Assembly: GCA_017607445.1 (NCBI GenBank)
Contig: JAEVHH010000004.1
Coordinates: forward strand, 2,914,001-2,978,000
DNA: 64,000 nucleotides
Reading direction: 5' to 3'
Source of the DNA: Histoplasma ohiense
Lineage: Eukaryota > Ascomycota > Eurotiomycetes > Onygenales > Ajellomycetaceae
Shown: piece after piece, positions 21,823-34,712 of the stretch
Layout of the letters: each line of letters opens with the position of its first letter
How positions within the stretch are numbered: the first letter of the stretch is position 1
Translations under genes and position numbers: made by a program
Notes under the pieces: model-generated
The model's input: the letters and a program-made list of their open reading frames with translations, nothing else
Told to the model about the DNA's origin: nothing
The model's database searches: none

Positions 21823-24800
21823 ATGGAGCAACAGCTCCTCCAGTTGCTGACAGACACCCAATCTCCTGCCGCCGCAACCCGCAACATAGCAGAAGTCCAA
21901 ATCCTCACTCTCTATACAAACGAATCCTTCCCCCTATGTCTCGCCTCCATCGCCTCTCACAAGTCCCTCCCCATCCCTCTCCGCCAATCTGCCCTGCTCG
22001 TCCTGCGCACTTTTGTGCTCGCAGCATGGTCCCCCCACCTTGACGAGTTCAAGGGCCAGGTGCTCATCAACAATGCCAACAAGGCCCAGCTGCGCCGCGC
22101 CTTGTTTGATCTGGCCACCTCTGCTGATGCTGACGAGCGCAAGGTGAAAGCCTCCGCGAGCTATGTCGTGAGCAAGATTGCCAGTGCTGATTTCCCCGAG
22201 GAGTGGCCTGAGCTGCTGCCCGGTCTGCTGCAAATCATTCCAAACAGCAGCGATGTGCAGCTGCACGGCGCGCTGAGGGTGTTGTCGGATCTGGTCGAGA
22301 GTGGGTTCAGCGAGGAGCAGTTTTTTTCCGTGGCAAGGGACCTGGTGTCGACTGTCTTTGCCGTCGCGACGAACCCGGCTAGAAAACCTGTGCTGCGCGC
22401 CCTCGCTGTGTCTGTTTTCCGCGCTTGTTTTGATACTCTGGAAATGGTCATTGAGCAGCATAAGGTAGCTGTTAAGCAGTTTTTGGATGAGGCGTTGAAT
22501 GGCTGGTCACCGTTTTTCATTGCCACCATGAAGGAGCCTCTCCCTGCAACCCCGAGTGAGGAGGAGGAGGTTGGGAATGGGCCTGGACTGGAGGAGTGGC
22601 GGGGGTTGATTTCGTTGAAGTTGCAGGTTGTTAAGGTATAAATTACACCATTTTGACGACCTTTTATATATTAGGACTTTGCTAAGATTGGTACTTAACC
22701 ATTTTCTTCTTCATTCCGTCTTCAAGACGTTGATGAAAATACGCGCGGTATTCCCCACGCTTCTTACTCCGCAGAGTACTTTGCTGTTCAGCACCGTCTG
22801 GACGGAACTATCTACTACCCAGAGTGCATACCAGGAACTATTCATTCTCGATGAGCGACAAGGCCGATCGGAGGATGCTGATGGCCTGCCATATACGCTT
22901 GATTACTTAGTCCTCGAGGAATTGGACCTGATGCAAGCATTGCTCAGGGCACCCCCTGTCAAGGCAGAACTCCAGAGCCGATTGCAGGAGGCGGGGAGCG
23001 CTGCGAGCACTTCGAGCTGGCTCCCGGAAGTCATGAAACTAGTTGTGTCCTATGCGCAGATCACGACCGAAGAGGAGGGGCTTTGGGATATCGATGTCAA
23101 CCTATTCCTGTCGGAGGAAACGTCGCTCACGGCCAACTACACTCCGCGGGCTTGTGGAGGGGATCTGATCATTAAGCTTGGCGAATGGATCAAGGGGACC
23201 ACGGTTGATGGACTGCTAGCTTATACTAACGCACTTTTCTCGGATTCGACATCGTCGTATGTGGATTTTATCCCTTGTTATTCCCATACAGAGACATTCA
23301 GTTCCTAACATTTCTTTACAGGTGGAAACTACGCGAAGCTGCGCTTTTCATCCTCACGCAGCTTCTCCGCGACTTCAGCGACGTAGATCAGCAGATTTCC
23401 CTCGAGGCAGCCAATGGATGTAATGAATTCGTTCGCTTCTGCATGGCGCAGGAAGACATATTCCTTCGAGCCCGTGGTTATCTTGTTTCGGGTATAATTG
23501 CAAGGACCGCAGGTGAAGGATTCCATCAGACTGCGCTGTCATACCTCGAGGCGTCCATCAAAGCTATCAGCGAAGATCCGTCAGAAGTCGTCCAAGTCTC
23601 ATGTATCCGAGTGCTGCAGGATTTCCTACCCGCACTTCCATCATCCGTGACAAAACCATTGCAAATTCCCATTATCACCACCTTATCGGAATTCCTGTCG
23701 TCCCGTGATTTACGAGAGATGTTGGACAGCGACGACCTTAAATTTACCTTGCTTGATACCCTTCGCGATGCGATCATGATCGACCCCAGTGTTGTCATCT
23801 CGTCCATTGCCCTCGACGTCCTTTTCAACATCGCAAGTAACGGTTCAAGTAACTTCCAGCTAGCGACGATAGTCACAGAGACCTTTGAAGATGTCGTCCA
23901 ATATATTTCTCAGCAGGGACCCGATGCATATATCCGCCTTTGCGAAAAAGTACTGCCGTCCTTAACCGGTGCTATCGACGTTGGGAACATAACCCAGGAA
24001 AACGCCCTCACAACCCTTGCTGCAGACCTTATCCGTGCCTTGACCGAATATGGCCTGGAACCGCTTCCACAGGGACTAGTAGCAAATATAATGCCCAAAC
24101 TCAACCGTCTCCTGCTTGGCTCGACCGAAGGAAACATTCTCCCCGCTGCAACAATCGCCGTGAAAAACATGCTCCAGCATGACTCTACCCAATTCCTCAG
24201 CTGGCAAGACCCACAAACAGGTAAAGGCGCCGTTGAAGTCGTTCTGATAATCATTGACCACCTCCTCAGCCAATCTGTCGATGACAACGCAGCTGAAGAG
24301 GTTGGCGGCCTCGCCGCAGAACTTGTCGAGAAAGCCGGCTCCGAGAAACTAGGACCATATCTAACTCAACTCCTCCACGCCGTCGCGCATCGCCTCGCTA
24401 CGGCGCAGAAGGCGCAATTCATCCAATCGCTAATCCTCGTCTTCGCACGGCTATCCCTCATCAGTGCACGCGAGGTAGTCGACTTTCTCTCCACGCTGAC
24501 GATAGACGGGCAGTCCGGGCTCACGGTGGTCTTCTCCAAGTGGCTCGAGAACAGCATCACGTTCGCGGGCTACGACGAGATACGGCAGAACGTTATTGCG
24601 TTGTCGAAGATCTACCAGCTGGATGACCCGCGCGTGGTGCAGGTGCAGGTTAAGGGGGAGCTGATTATTCAGGACACGGGCCGCATCAAGACGCGCTCGC
24701 AGGCGCGCATGGACCCAGATCGCTATACAATTGTCTCGGCGCCGTTGAAGATTATCAAGGTCCTTACGGAGGAACTTTTGTCTGCGTCTGGGAATCGGGA

Positions 24801-25155
24801 TATGGATGCCGCCGCCGCCGCCGCCGCTGCTGCTGCTGCTGGGGGTACCCAAACTGGGGGAGGATCGGGATCGCGCGCAGGTGAAGCTGAAGATGACGAC
24901 GACGGCGAAAATGACGATTGGGAAGATATTTCGGGACCGGACAACGTGCTTGATCTTGGATTGGGGGTCACGAAGCACGAGCTCATGGGGTATTTGGGTG
25001 AGGATGGTGGGGTGGCGATGAGACAGAGGGATGATGAGACGTTAGCATATCTGATGGGATTTTTTAGGGAGGTTGCGCCCACGCCGAGGTTTCAGGAGCT
25101 ATTTGCGTTGTTGAATGCGAGGGAGCAGGAGGCGTTGAGGAGTTTGGGTCAGTAG
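21823..25155 (+). CDS. KAP114: importin beta family nuclear transport receptor (importin-9/Kap114)
   Basis: Three exons: 21823-22635, 22727-23256, 23322-25155; 1058 residues. It starts MEQQLLQLLTDTQSPAAATRN and has an importin-N region with LRQSALLVLRTFV, then HEAT-type helical repeats throughout. FPEEWPELLPGLLQI is the usual importin-N end. The length and the late acidic insert (DDDDGENDDWEDISG) match importin-9/Kap114, which imports histones H2A-H2B, TBP and other cargo through RanGTP-controlled binding. Just before the acidic part is an eleven-residue poly-Ala run encoded by GCC/GCT repeats (24807-24840). Both introns agree in phase: AAG|ACG and TC|G. The gene is followed 38 nt after the stop by a 25-A tract. 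Confidence 0.9.
24807..24840 (+). repeat. GCC/GCT trinucleotide repeat coding poly-Ala
   Basis: Eleven consecutive Ala codons within the KAP114-like gene. The first block is GCC and the second GCT, so the tract is not a fresh slippage product in both halves. Confidence 0.9.
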
Positions 25156-25650
25156 GAGATGACTGAATCCCTTGGGAAAGGTGAGGCGAGGTGAAAAAAA
25201 AAAAAAAAAAAAAAAAAATTGGAGGTGAGGTGAATTTAGGTGAAGCCTGTTGGCTTTGACAATCGATCTGCCGATCGCCAATGAATATATTATGCACGTA
25301 GAAGGGGAGTGGCATGTTTTATCACGAGATCGAGATTTTATTGCTCTCTTTTTATTTTGCGTTTCCTTCTTCCCTTTCTTTTAAACGAGCTATGAATTAG
25401 AATACACATAAGGAAACCCCTTTCCTTTTTACGACTTTTCTTCTTCTTTTTTTGTTTTCAATTTGGAGGATGCCGCCTTCTATGAGAGTTAGCTTCGACT
25501 TGCATTGTGTTTTGGTACATATGTGTATCTACATCCTCGATGCAAATAATCACTCTCTCAATCAACAGTTTATGAGAACCTTGGAGGGATTTCTTTTCTT
25601 TCCTTTTCGTTGCCTTTTCAGTACACATCGATAAGGCTGGCGCTGGTAAG
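25156..25650. other. KAP114 3' region
   Basis: No gene. Contains a 25-A tract (25194-25218) and T-rich sequence. Confidence 0.5.
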
Positions 25651-26800
25651 CTTTGATAAAAAGAGGTAAGCTGCGGCGATAGGGCCGTGCTCACCCCATT
25701 TCTGTCCTTCGGGGGCTTTGCGCCATGCTTCCCTGGCCCTGTTTAGGTAAATTCAAGCTGGCTTCAACCACGTTCGACCAGCCATTTGTTTTTCACCTGA
25801 ACGGACTGAGCCGTCGGGATCGCTTCTCGCAAACATCTACCGAGACAGAAAGCCCTGGTGGTGGCCAAATTCTACGCGCCCCTTCGCCGGGGGGGGGGGG
25901 AAATAACCTCTCTTGCTCCGGTTATTTTCTTCCTGAAGTGAGAAACACTCATCTTGTTGTGTTGCTCAAACCTCTCAGAATGGCTTTATAATGTGCAAAA
26001 AGTTTGCTTACAGAGTATTTTTCTGGAAGTCTGTCTCTTCAATACAATAAATATACTGTTTAGAAGGACTGACTACTTCTTTGGCAGGATCGAGGAACAG
26101 GTTTCTGACCTGAACAAGTATGGCAACAGACCTGTCTGCAGGAGCATACTGCCTCGCACCGGTAGAGGCTATTAGAAAGCTCTTGACGCCTATGACAGGT
26201 TTGTGCTCATTGATCCTGTGCAGGAATCATCTTTCAGGACCAGATAATGATCATTGGCAAAGAACCAGGTGGCATATGCGAAGAATCCGCAAGCACCCCT
26301 CTCCTTCAGACATACAAACCTACAATGGTTTTTTGGCCAGTGTTGCTAACGCAATGAAGGGCCGTCTATCAACATTAGGAAAGCCTGTTCTAGGCAGTGT
26401 GGACTGGCTTCGAAGAGCGTGAGAAATGAATGATTTCCAGTTCTCTCAATTTCTTTCAGAGATAACTTGCTAATATCTGATGCTATAGTTCATTTGCAAT
26501 GAACTGCTGCAGATCATCAAGCGCATGGAGGAGGCTGAGATGGAGAGACACTACCTATGGCCAGATAATATTACAGCTGATCTTTGCGCATATGGTATAT
26601 GGACTTCATGGACTACAGAGGAAAACATATGCTGAAAGCTTGCAGCCAGAAGAGCACAAATGGACGGTCCAAAGCTTCACTTTGATTTTTATCAACCCCG
26701 CTTGGGTGACTTAAAACATGCGGCGTTGTATCTTGATGCCAATGACCAGGATGTAGTCTTTGAGGTCATTAGATCACATCCAGTCTTTCAGCACAATGTC
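25650..26800 (+). other. decayed plus-strand coding-like sequence
   Basis: Several short plus-strand frames read coherently but are broken by stops and frame changes: 26120-26422 (ends KPVLGSVDWLRRA), about 26490-26640 (ELLQIIKRMEEAEMERHYLW) and 26660-26857 (DGPKLHFDFYQPRLGDLKHA, then YLDANDQDVVFEVIRSHPVF). I recognise no family. The pattern suggests an old gene with multiple lesions. A G12 run lies at 25888-25899. Confidence 0.35.
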
Positions 26801-26967
26801 ATGCATTTGAGATCAAAACATCCCAAGAATTTGTTGGCGAGGTCTTCATTGCTGTGATTAGCACAAATGACATGTAAAGAGTGTACAAGGTTGTCAGTGC
26901 GACCCCTGTGGATAACGACACCATGGATTTGGATTGCCAGGAGTATGTGCCTGATATTCCCAACGAG

Positions 26968-27560
26968 CTAGAAAATGAGTTTATTTTGGAAGAGGGTGAT
27001 GAGGAGAAGTGTGCAGCCAGGAAGGGATTGAAGGAAGAGCGAAGTGTCAATTTGAAATTCCTCCATTCCCTTCCAAAACCAAATGATGATAACTCCACCA
27101 AGGCCTTCTGAGCGTAGTCCGGTAACCACCACACTCCATAGAATTCTGGTGAAATACACTCTGGTAGGAACAGGTACCAGTCGTCTTCCGCAGAAGTGCT
27201 GAGACCGTTTGAGCTCTTGATCAGCTCATGATACTCAGGATAGAACCCACTATATTCCCAATCTAAAAGACCAGGAATGCTGAAGCGGTGGGCCATCGCT
27301 TTATTCTATAGTAAGATTATTATTAGGTCGTAGATCCCCATGTGCAAAGACACATCCAATTTCTAGCAGCTGTGGGGGGAATGGTCAATAGTAACCTCCG
27401 TGAAAATAGGGGCACGCAAAGAAATGGAACAGAAAATTGTCGAAATTTTTTGATGGTCAGAATGGGTTCAGTGCCATGGCAGATATGCCTCCTAGCATAT
27501 TTGCTCTGTACATCCTTCACCACAAACGCCTCCAAGCGGTATCCCACGAGGTGAAGTCAA
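26968..27560 (-). pseudogene. aminoglycoside-phosphotransferase-family (APH) gene relic
   Basis: On the minus strand near 27330-27370 the sequence reads EIGCVFAHGDLRPNN, the catalytic HGDLxPxN loop of APH/choline-kinase-like phosphotransferases. About 20 codons later it reads IPGLLDWEYSGFYPEYHELI (the metal-binding D-W motif), then DDWYLFLPECISPEFYG, in an order typical for the many fungal APH paralogues. The two blocks are in different frames, a stop follows NLTIE, and upstream (27370-27560) only scraps of the N-lobe remain (RANMLGGISAMALNPF). No start codon or full kinase lobe can be assembled, so it is a pseudogene. Fungal APH genes are numerous and quickly lost; they have no proven antibiotic role. 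Confidence 0.65.
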
Positions 27561-28475
27561 ACGGAGACGAAGTCAAACATACAACCCGGGGGGCAGAGGG
27601 CTATTAGTCAGCGATTTCCCCTCCCCCGCCAAGACCTCCGTCATTGCCCTTTCTGTTCTGTCTCCAAGGCTGCCGTCGATGTTGATAAGCCCTTCGAGGT
27701 CACGAACACCTCAATCTCTGCACCACCGCTTCCCGCTTCCCGCTTCCCGCTTCCCATAACCGCTGAGCTTTGGGACTCTCGTCTTTTGCTTTTTCCCCTT
27801 GCTCCTGTGTGCAATCCATGTATAACTATCCTCCCCTCTTCCTAAAGCGAAACTTGACTCTGCCAACCCCGTCGCAAAGCCCCACCTCCAGCAACACCAC
27901 CAACAGTAACAACACCAACAACACCAGCTGCATCCCTTTTGCTGTCTGAAAGGAAAGCCTTGTTTGCCGAGAACAAGGTTTTCCCGCCTCGTTACTAGCC
28001 TTCACAATTCAACCTCACGCTGACATCCCGCAGCGGACTGGGAAGCTGGGTAAACGTAAAGCTTCCGCAGGGGAAGAAGATTCTGAACAGCAGCAATACA
28101 CTCTCCTGCAACACCCTGGGAAAAAGGTTTTGAAGGTATGTTGTATGGCCTACGTTCGGTGTTGTAGTTTTGTGTTTGCCTTTCTTTTGATTCGATGGAG
28201 ACCATGCCGGGTGGGGTGGGGGAATAATTATCCCAATTTGCTTCAAGGGAATAAATATCCGTGCCTGTGATTGTCATTTCACAATTCGTTGCCTACAAAA
28301 GAATAAAAAATTCTCATGCAATATGCAGGATTTGCTATATAAAGATACCTTATTTCGAAGCATCTTGCCTGCCTATATATATATTTGTCCTTGCGTTTTT
28401 ACATGCTCTTCCCTTCTCTTCCTCCGGCTCAACCTTAGCTAACTTGACACGGCCACCACATATTAGAACGGCACA
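27561..28475. promoter_or_regulatory. UBA1 upstream region
   Basis: No gene. Contains CT-rich and CAA/CAC-rich stretches and a 7-bp tandem CGCTTCC, about four copies, at 27728-27755. Confidence 0.45.
27728..27755. repeat. 7-bp tandem repeat CGCTTCC x4
   Basis: Four near-perfect copies in the UBA1 upstream region. Confidence 0.85.
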
Positions 28476-31400
28476 ATGCAAGGCAGCCCGCAAGAGATCG
28501 TGGATATGTCCACGCACCCAGAGATCGACGAGTCGTTATATAGTCGACAATTGTAGGAGTCATTGTTTTTCCTCCCCTCCCAACTCTTTTCAAGTGGACA
28601 AAAACTAATGATGTCGACCTCCACTCCAGATACGTCCTTGGCCATGAAGCTATGAAGCGGATGTCGTCTTCAAATGTCCTTATTGTCGGGCTTAAAGGTT
28701 TAGGTGCTGAGATCGGTATGTTGATACGAACAATAATCCCAAGGACGTGGATGTTCTTGATACTAACCACTTCATCATGACAGCGAAAAATGTCGCCCTT
28801 GCCGGCGTCAAGTCCCTCTCTCTCCACGACCCTACTCCCGTCACCATCTCAGATCTATCCTCTCAATTTTTCCTTAGCCCAGAAGATATTGGCAGGTCCC
28901 GCGCCGAAGCTACCGCCCCTCGCGTCGCGGAATTGAATGCTTACACACCTGTCACCATTCACGGCTCGCAAAGTTTGACGGATGATTTACCCCAGCTCAA
29001 CAAGTACCAGGTTGTTGTTCTAACCGCCACACCGCTGCGAGACCAGCTGGTTATTGCTGAGTATTGCCACAAGAATAAAATCTTTGTCATTATTGCGGAT
29101 ACGTTCGGTTTGTTTGGATATATCTTCACCGACTTTGGCGAGAATTTCACCGTAGTAGACGCCACCGGAGAGGAGCCCACAAGCGGTATTGTTGCTGGAA
29201 TTGATGAAGAAGGCCTGGTGTCCGCTTCGGACGAGGCTAGACATGGGCTAGGGGAAGATGACTACGTTGTTTTCACTGAGGTCAAGGGCATGGAGAAACT
29301 GAATAACTCTGAACCACGCAAAGTCGACATTAAGGGCCCTTATACCTTCTCCATCGGAGATGTGTCTGGACTGGGGACCTATGAAAGTGGCGGTATATTC
29401 ACCCAGGTCAAGATGCCCAAGACGCTCAACTTTAAGTCCTTTAAGCAACAGCTCGAAAATCCTGAGATTCTCATCACCGATTTCATGAAGATGGACCGAC
29501 CGGCCAAGGTCCATCTTGGTATCCAAGCTCTCCACAAGTTTGCCGAGATTCACGGTGGCAAGTTCCCCCGACCTCACAACGAGAGTGATGCCCAGGAGGT
29601 CATTGAGCTCGCGTCTAGAATCGGAGGCGAGGTTGATAAGGATATCCTTCGAGAGCTCAGCTATCAGGCGCAGGGGGATCTGAGTCCAATGGCAGCTTTC
29701 TTTGGTGGTCTTGCTGCACAGGAAGTTCTAAAAGCCGTCTCAGGCAAGTTCCATCCCGTAGTTCAATGGTACTACTTTGACTCTCTGGAATCTCTTCCTT
29801 CATCGGTCACACGATCAGAGGAAGAATGTGCGCCCCTTGGAACCCGATACGATGGTCAGATTGCGGTGTTTGGAAAGTCCTTCCAGAAGAAAATTTCCGA
29901 AGTCAAGGAGTTCCTTGTCGGCTCTGGCGCGATTGGTTGTGAGATGTTGAAGAACTGGGCAATGATTGGCCTTGCTACCGGTGAGAACGGTAATATCACG
30001 GTCACGGATATGGATCAAATCGAAACCAGCAATCTGAACCGACAGTTCCTATTCCGCCCTAAGGATGTCGGCCAACTGAAGAGTGACACGGCCGCAAAAG
30101 CTGTACAAGCGATGAACCCGGACCTCCAAGGCAAAATTGTCTCACTGCGAGAGCGCGTTGGTGCCGATACTGAGCATATCTTTAGTGAGGATTTTTGGGA
30201 AGAGTTGGACGGAGTTACCAATGCTCTGGATAATATTGAAGCGCGAACGTATATTGACCGACGTTGCGTGTTCTTTCAAAAGCCACTGCTTGAGAGCGGA
30301 ACGCTGGGCACCAAGGGAAATACCCAAGTTATCCTACCCTGGCTCACGGAGTCATATTCCAGCTCCCAAGATCCGCCTGAACAATCCTTCCCGATGTGCA
30401 CGCTGAGGAGTTTCCCGAACCGAATAGAGCATACAATTGCATGGGCACGCGAGCTTTTCCAGACAAGCTTCGTCGGACCGCCCGAATCTGTAAATCTATA
30501 TCTTACTCAGCCAGATTACACCAAAACAACCCTAAAACAGTCTGGCAACGAGAAGCAAACTTTGGAAATTCTCCGTGATTTTCTAGTAACAGACAAACCT
30601 CTCAGCTTCGATGACTGCATTGTCTGGGCGCGCCACCAATTCGAAGCCAACTTCAACAACGCCATTCAGCAGCTCTTATATAACTTTCCCAGAGATTCTG
30701 TTACATCTAGTGGAACTCCCTTCTGGTCAGGCCCTAAGCGTGCCCCTACCCCATTAAAATTCGACCCCACGAATCCTACGCACTTCTCTTTTATCGTTGC
30801 CGCTGCAAACCTCCATGCCTACAACTACGGAATCAAGAACCCTGGGGCGGACAAGGGTCATTACCGAAAAGTTCTAGATGACATGATCGTCCCCGAATTT
30901 ACACCCAGCTCCGGTGTCAAGATCCAAGCTAATGACAACGAACCTGATCCGAATGCGAAGCCAGGTTTCACTGATGAGGAGGAACTCAAGCGTCTCATTG
31001 CTGCACTCCCATCACCCAAATCTCTAGCCGGATTCCAATTAGAACCCGTTGTATTTGAGAAGGACGATGATACCAACCATCACATCGACTTCATCACAGC
31101 TGCCAGCAACCTTCGCGCCGCGAACTACGACATCCAGCAAGCAGACCGACACAAAACTAAGTTTATCGCCGGCAAGATCATACCTGCCATTGCAACAACA
31201 ACAGCGCTGGTTACCGGCCTAGTGATCCTCGAGCTCTACAAGATTATCGACGGCAAGCCACACCTCGAGCAGTACAAGAACAGCTTCGTCAACCTCGCAC
31301 TGCCATTTTTCAGTTTCATCGACCCTATCGCCAGTCCAATGGACAAGTACCATCACAAGGGCCGCGAGATCTGGTTCCACAAGCTCTGGGACCGTTTCGA

Positions 31401-31819
31401 AGCAGACGATATGGTGCTCCAGGACTTCCTGAAGAGCTGCGAGGAGCAGAATGGATTGGATATCAGCATGATTAGTTCTGGGGTTAGCTTGTTATACCCT
31501 GTATTTAACAAGGGCCCGGATGTGATGAGGAAGCGGTTGCAGATGAAGTAGGTTTTTTTTCCCTTTCCCCTTCCCCGTCAGCAAAGCCACAATCTACTCC
31601 GCATCGTGTACTAGCATTAATGCTAATGCGTATTTTCTGTGCAAAATTAGGTTGAGCGAGCTCGTCCAGTCCGTCAGCGACAAGGCGATCCCCGATCATC
31701 AGAAATACGTCATCTTCGAGTTTCTGGCGCGCGACGATACGGATGAAGATGTTGATGTGCCGTATGTGAGCGTGAAGGTGGATAAGCCAGCGAAGAAGGA
31801 TTCTAAGGTGATGGTTTAA
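28476..31819 (+). CDS. UBA1: ubiquitin-activating enzyme E1
   Basis: Four exons: 28476-28552, 28630-28715, 28784-31547, 31651-31819; 1031 residues, the normal E1 length. It begins with MQGSPQEIVDMSTHPEIDE, then LYSRQLYVLGHEAMKRM and LIVGLKGLGAEIAKNVALAG (inactive adenylation half). The active adenylation half has FLVGSGAIGCEMLKNWAM and TDMDQIETSNLNRQFLFR. The catalytic Cys is residue 593, in SFPMCTLRSFPN, after TESYSSSQDPPE. The last exon gives the ubiquitin-fold domain ending in VDVPYVSVKVDKPAKKDSK. It adenylates ubiquitin with ATP, forms the E1 thioester and passes it to E2 enzymes, in nucleus and cytosol. Intron junctions reproduce known residues: Q-L-Y, I-A-K and M-K-L. The gene appears intact. 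Confidence 0.96.
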
Positions 31820-32364
31820 CTAGAAATGAAAATAGAATAGAATGGATTGAATTGAACTGAATTAATTGTGCAGAAAGAAATAGGGATGAGAATTTGATGT
31901 AAATTTTTGTGTTTCTGCTTTCTTAATTGAGTTGTGGGTAACAAAAATCAAGATAAGCTTTTCTTTTCTTCAGGTTTTTTTCTGACAAAAGGCATGGAAC
32001 CATTGGCAAAGGATTATAGAAGCGGACTCAGAGATGAGATAGATTTTATAAGCGGCGCGGCGGATAAAATAAACCAAAGGATTACCTGTCACTTCCCAAT
32101 TGACAATGTGAGCCAAAATTCACGGCCAGGACTCCATTATGCCGTCATCGTCAAGAGATGTGGGTGTCATGAATTATTAAGCACGGATTTGAGCGCAGAA
32201 ACCAGTTAACTGTAGCTAATAAACTATAAATGACGGAGAGGAGAAGACATGATTAATAGATTTGAACGCTTCACCAGCCCTTACTGTCTTGTTCCCTACC
32301 CACTTCCCTTAACTCTCTTCCCTTTAATCCATTCAAAACCCATCAGAAACTTGGATTTATTCTC
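31820..32364. other. UBA1 3' region and ECM4 promoter
   Basis: About 545 nt without a gene. AT-rich after the UBA1 stop; a pyrimidine-rich stretch precedes the ATG at 32365. Confidence 0.5.
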
Positions 32365-34008
32365 ATGTCATCATCCACTCTCGCTCGAGCCCGACAACTC
32401 CTCGCATACTTCAGTAGTTCAAAGCCTCCTACGTCACAGCTATCCGTAGCAGCAGCACCAGCAACAACAACAACAACAGCACCACAATCGGCTCAGTTCT
32501 CAACTGCAACACCAATAACAAACACTATGGCGGTAGGGTGGATATGTTTTCATCCCAATGCGTATTTCCTATAAAATGTTGAAAACAATTTCTAATTTCT
32601 CCAATTTCTATTTCACAGACCGGCAATGATCAAAAGATCACCCATTGGGTGAATCCGTCAGATCCGAGCGGGGAATTCAAGCGCGGTCAGTCTGCCTTTC
32701 GCAATTGGATCTCCAGAGAGCCCGGTGCGCGGTTCCCGCCTGAGAAGGGCCGGTATCATCTTTATGTTTCTTATGCATGTCCGTGGGGTACGTATTGATG
32801 CTCCCCTTCCACGTTTGTCTTTGTTTTTGTTTTTGTTTTGCATGCCGCCTGTTTCGTTAGCTGGAGGCCCAGGATGACCCATTGATTGGCTAAAAATTTG
32901 GTTGCTTCATCTATATAGCCCACCGGACCCTGATCGCCCGGAAGCTCAAGGGGTTGGAGGACATAATCTCCTTCACATCCGTCCATTGGCATTTGGGAGA
33001 TCTGGGATGGCGGTTTGCAACCGCTGAGGAAAACCTGCCGGGCGAGAATACGGGGCCGGATCCCCATCATCATGGCTTTGAGCATCTCAGGCAGATTTAT
33101 TTTGATGTCGATCCGGAGTATAAAGGGCGGTTTACTGTGCCGACACTGTACGATACGAAGACGAAGACGATTGTCAGTAATGAGGTATGTATGAAGTTCA
33201 CTGCTGATGAATGGGATGTGAATAAAAGGCTGTTTCATCCAGGAAAGGCGGGAAGGAATGGTGATATCTGCAGGGCTGACCTGGGTAATTTTTCACGATA
33301 GAGCTCCGAGATCATTCGCATGTTTTATTACGAATTTGACGATTTGTTGCCGAAGGAGTACAGAAAGGTTGATCTGTTTCCGGAGCATCTGCGGAAGGAC
33401 ATCGAGGCGACTAATGAATGGACGTATAACGACGTGAATAATGGCGTCTATAAGTGCGGGTTTGCAACGTGAGTGGTTCGCCAACCCAGCTGCTCATATA
33501 GCCAGACACAAAATAGGCGGAAGCCTAGATCATCCAAGATACTCAACTCCTGGCTGACATAATTATGACCTCCAGAAAACAAGAAGCATACGAAAAAGCA
33601 ATAGGCCCCTTGTTCTCCTCGCTCGACCGCATCGAATCACACTTACAATCCAAGATCGCCACCAGGCCTTCCAAAGATACTCCTACATACTACTTCGGCG
33701 ATACAATCACCGAAGCAGACATCCGCCTCTACACCACCATCGTCCGCTTCGACCCTGTATATGTCCAGCATTTCAAGACGAACATCCGCGACATTCGCTC
33801 CGGATACCCCGCCATCCACCGCTGGCTGCGTCATTTGTATTGGGATATCCCGGCTTTCAGGGAAACGACACAGTTTGAACATATCAAGAGGCATTATACG
33901 AAGAGCCACTCGCAGATTAATCCCCTTGGGATTACGCCTATGGGACCAGTGCCGGATATATTGCCCAAGGATAAGGAGGTTGTAGCTGTGATGGCGGCGA
34001 GAGAGTAA
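32365..34008 (+). CDS. ECM4: omega/xi-class glutathione transferase (Ecm4/Gto, glutathionyl-hydroquinone reductase)
   Basis: Five exons: 32365-32532, 32619-32787, 32919-33184, 33302-33468, 33576-34008; 400 residues. The active-site Cys is residue 110 in YVSYACPWAHRT, split by intron 2. Further family blocks are WHLGDLGWRFA, RFTVPTLYDTKTKTIVSNESSEI, FYFGD-like TYYFGDTITEADIRLY and PAIHRWLRHLYWD. These enzymes reduce glutathionyl-hydroquinones and are thioltransferases. The first ~55 residues (MSSSTLARARQLLAYFSSS, then Thr/Ala-rich) have no acidic residues and look like a mitochondrial presequence, so dual or mitochondrial location is possible; that is inference. MA at residues 55-56 could be an alternative cytosolic start. 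All four introns keep the frame. Confidence 0.9.
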
Positions 34009-34650
34009 ATGTCAATGTTTCTTTTTTCATCTCTTTCTTCTTTTATTATCTCTTTTATTCAACTTTGTTTATTTCCTTTTCCCCTTGTATTGATATGTAT
34101 ATTGATTTGTAATGATTCGGAACATGAGAGCTGTATATAAGTGCAGGAGGAGTGGGCAGAATGAAAGCGCCATGGCTGGCCTGTGGGATATGTGTGAAGA
34201 TCTAGGATCCCTTGATAAGTTGAGATAGAGCTGGTGGGAGTTTAAAGGGCTATCTAATTAATATAGGTAACTAACTACTAATATCCGCACTTAGCCATCT
34301 GTTAACTCCGTACATTTTACTTCTGACGTCACCCACACACCTCCATCAAAACTACTACACAAGGATCGAACCCCAGAAGTTGATTCGCATTTGTTTTGAC
34401 CATGAGGGATCTGACCGGAAGGATCAGGCCGGCCCATATTCGTCCTCCAAGGATTCAATAGTTCGACCACGATCAATTATAGAATAAGCGTCCAAAGTAC
34501 AGAATCGTGCGCAGTAGACACCGCGTTCTCAGGCCGTGTTTAGCACGATCGGAGGGATAATAGTCTATCCTGCTCTCTCATACGCTATGAAGGAACCCGA
34601 GCTGATAAGCTCCCTGTCTCTTTATGCCACTCCCCCTTATCAGCTACTAG

Positions 34651-34658
34651 TATATAAG
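34651..34658 (+). promoter_or_regulatory. TATA-like element
   Basis: TATATAAG, 101 nt before the amidohydrolase ATG at 34759. Position fits a fungal TATA box with a leader of about 70 nt, but expression of this damaged gene is unknown. Confidence 0.4.
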
Positions 34659-34686
34659 AGCTATGTCTAGAAGCGCACGCTGTGTG

Positions 34687-34712
34687 AAAAAAAAAAAAAA
34701 AAAAAAAAAAAA
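34687..34712. repeat. A26 homopolymer
   Basis: Twenty-six A residues between the TATA-like element and the amidohydrolase start. Confidence 0.9.

Noticed and set aside
34355..34385. GGTTCGATCC on the minus strand, tRNA T-loop-like
   Set aside because: The flanking bases do not form a T-stem and no D-arm, anticodon arm or acceptor stem can be drawn.
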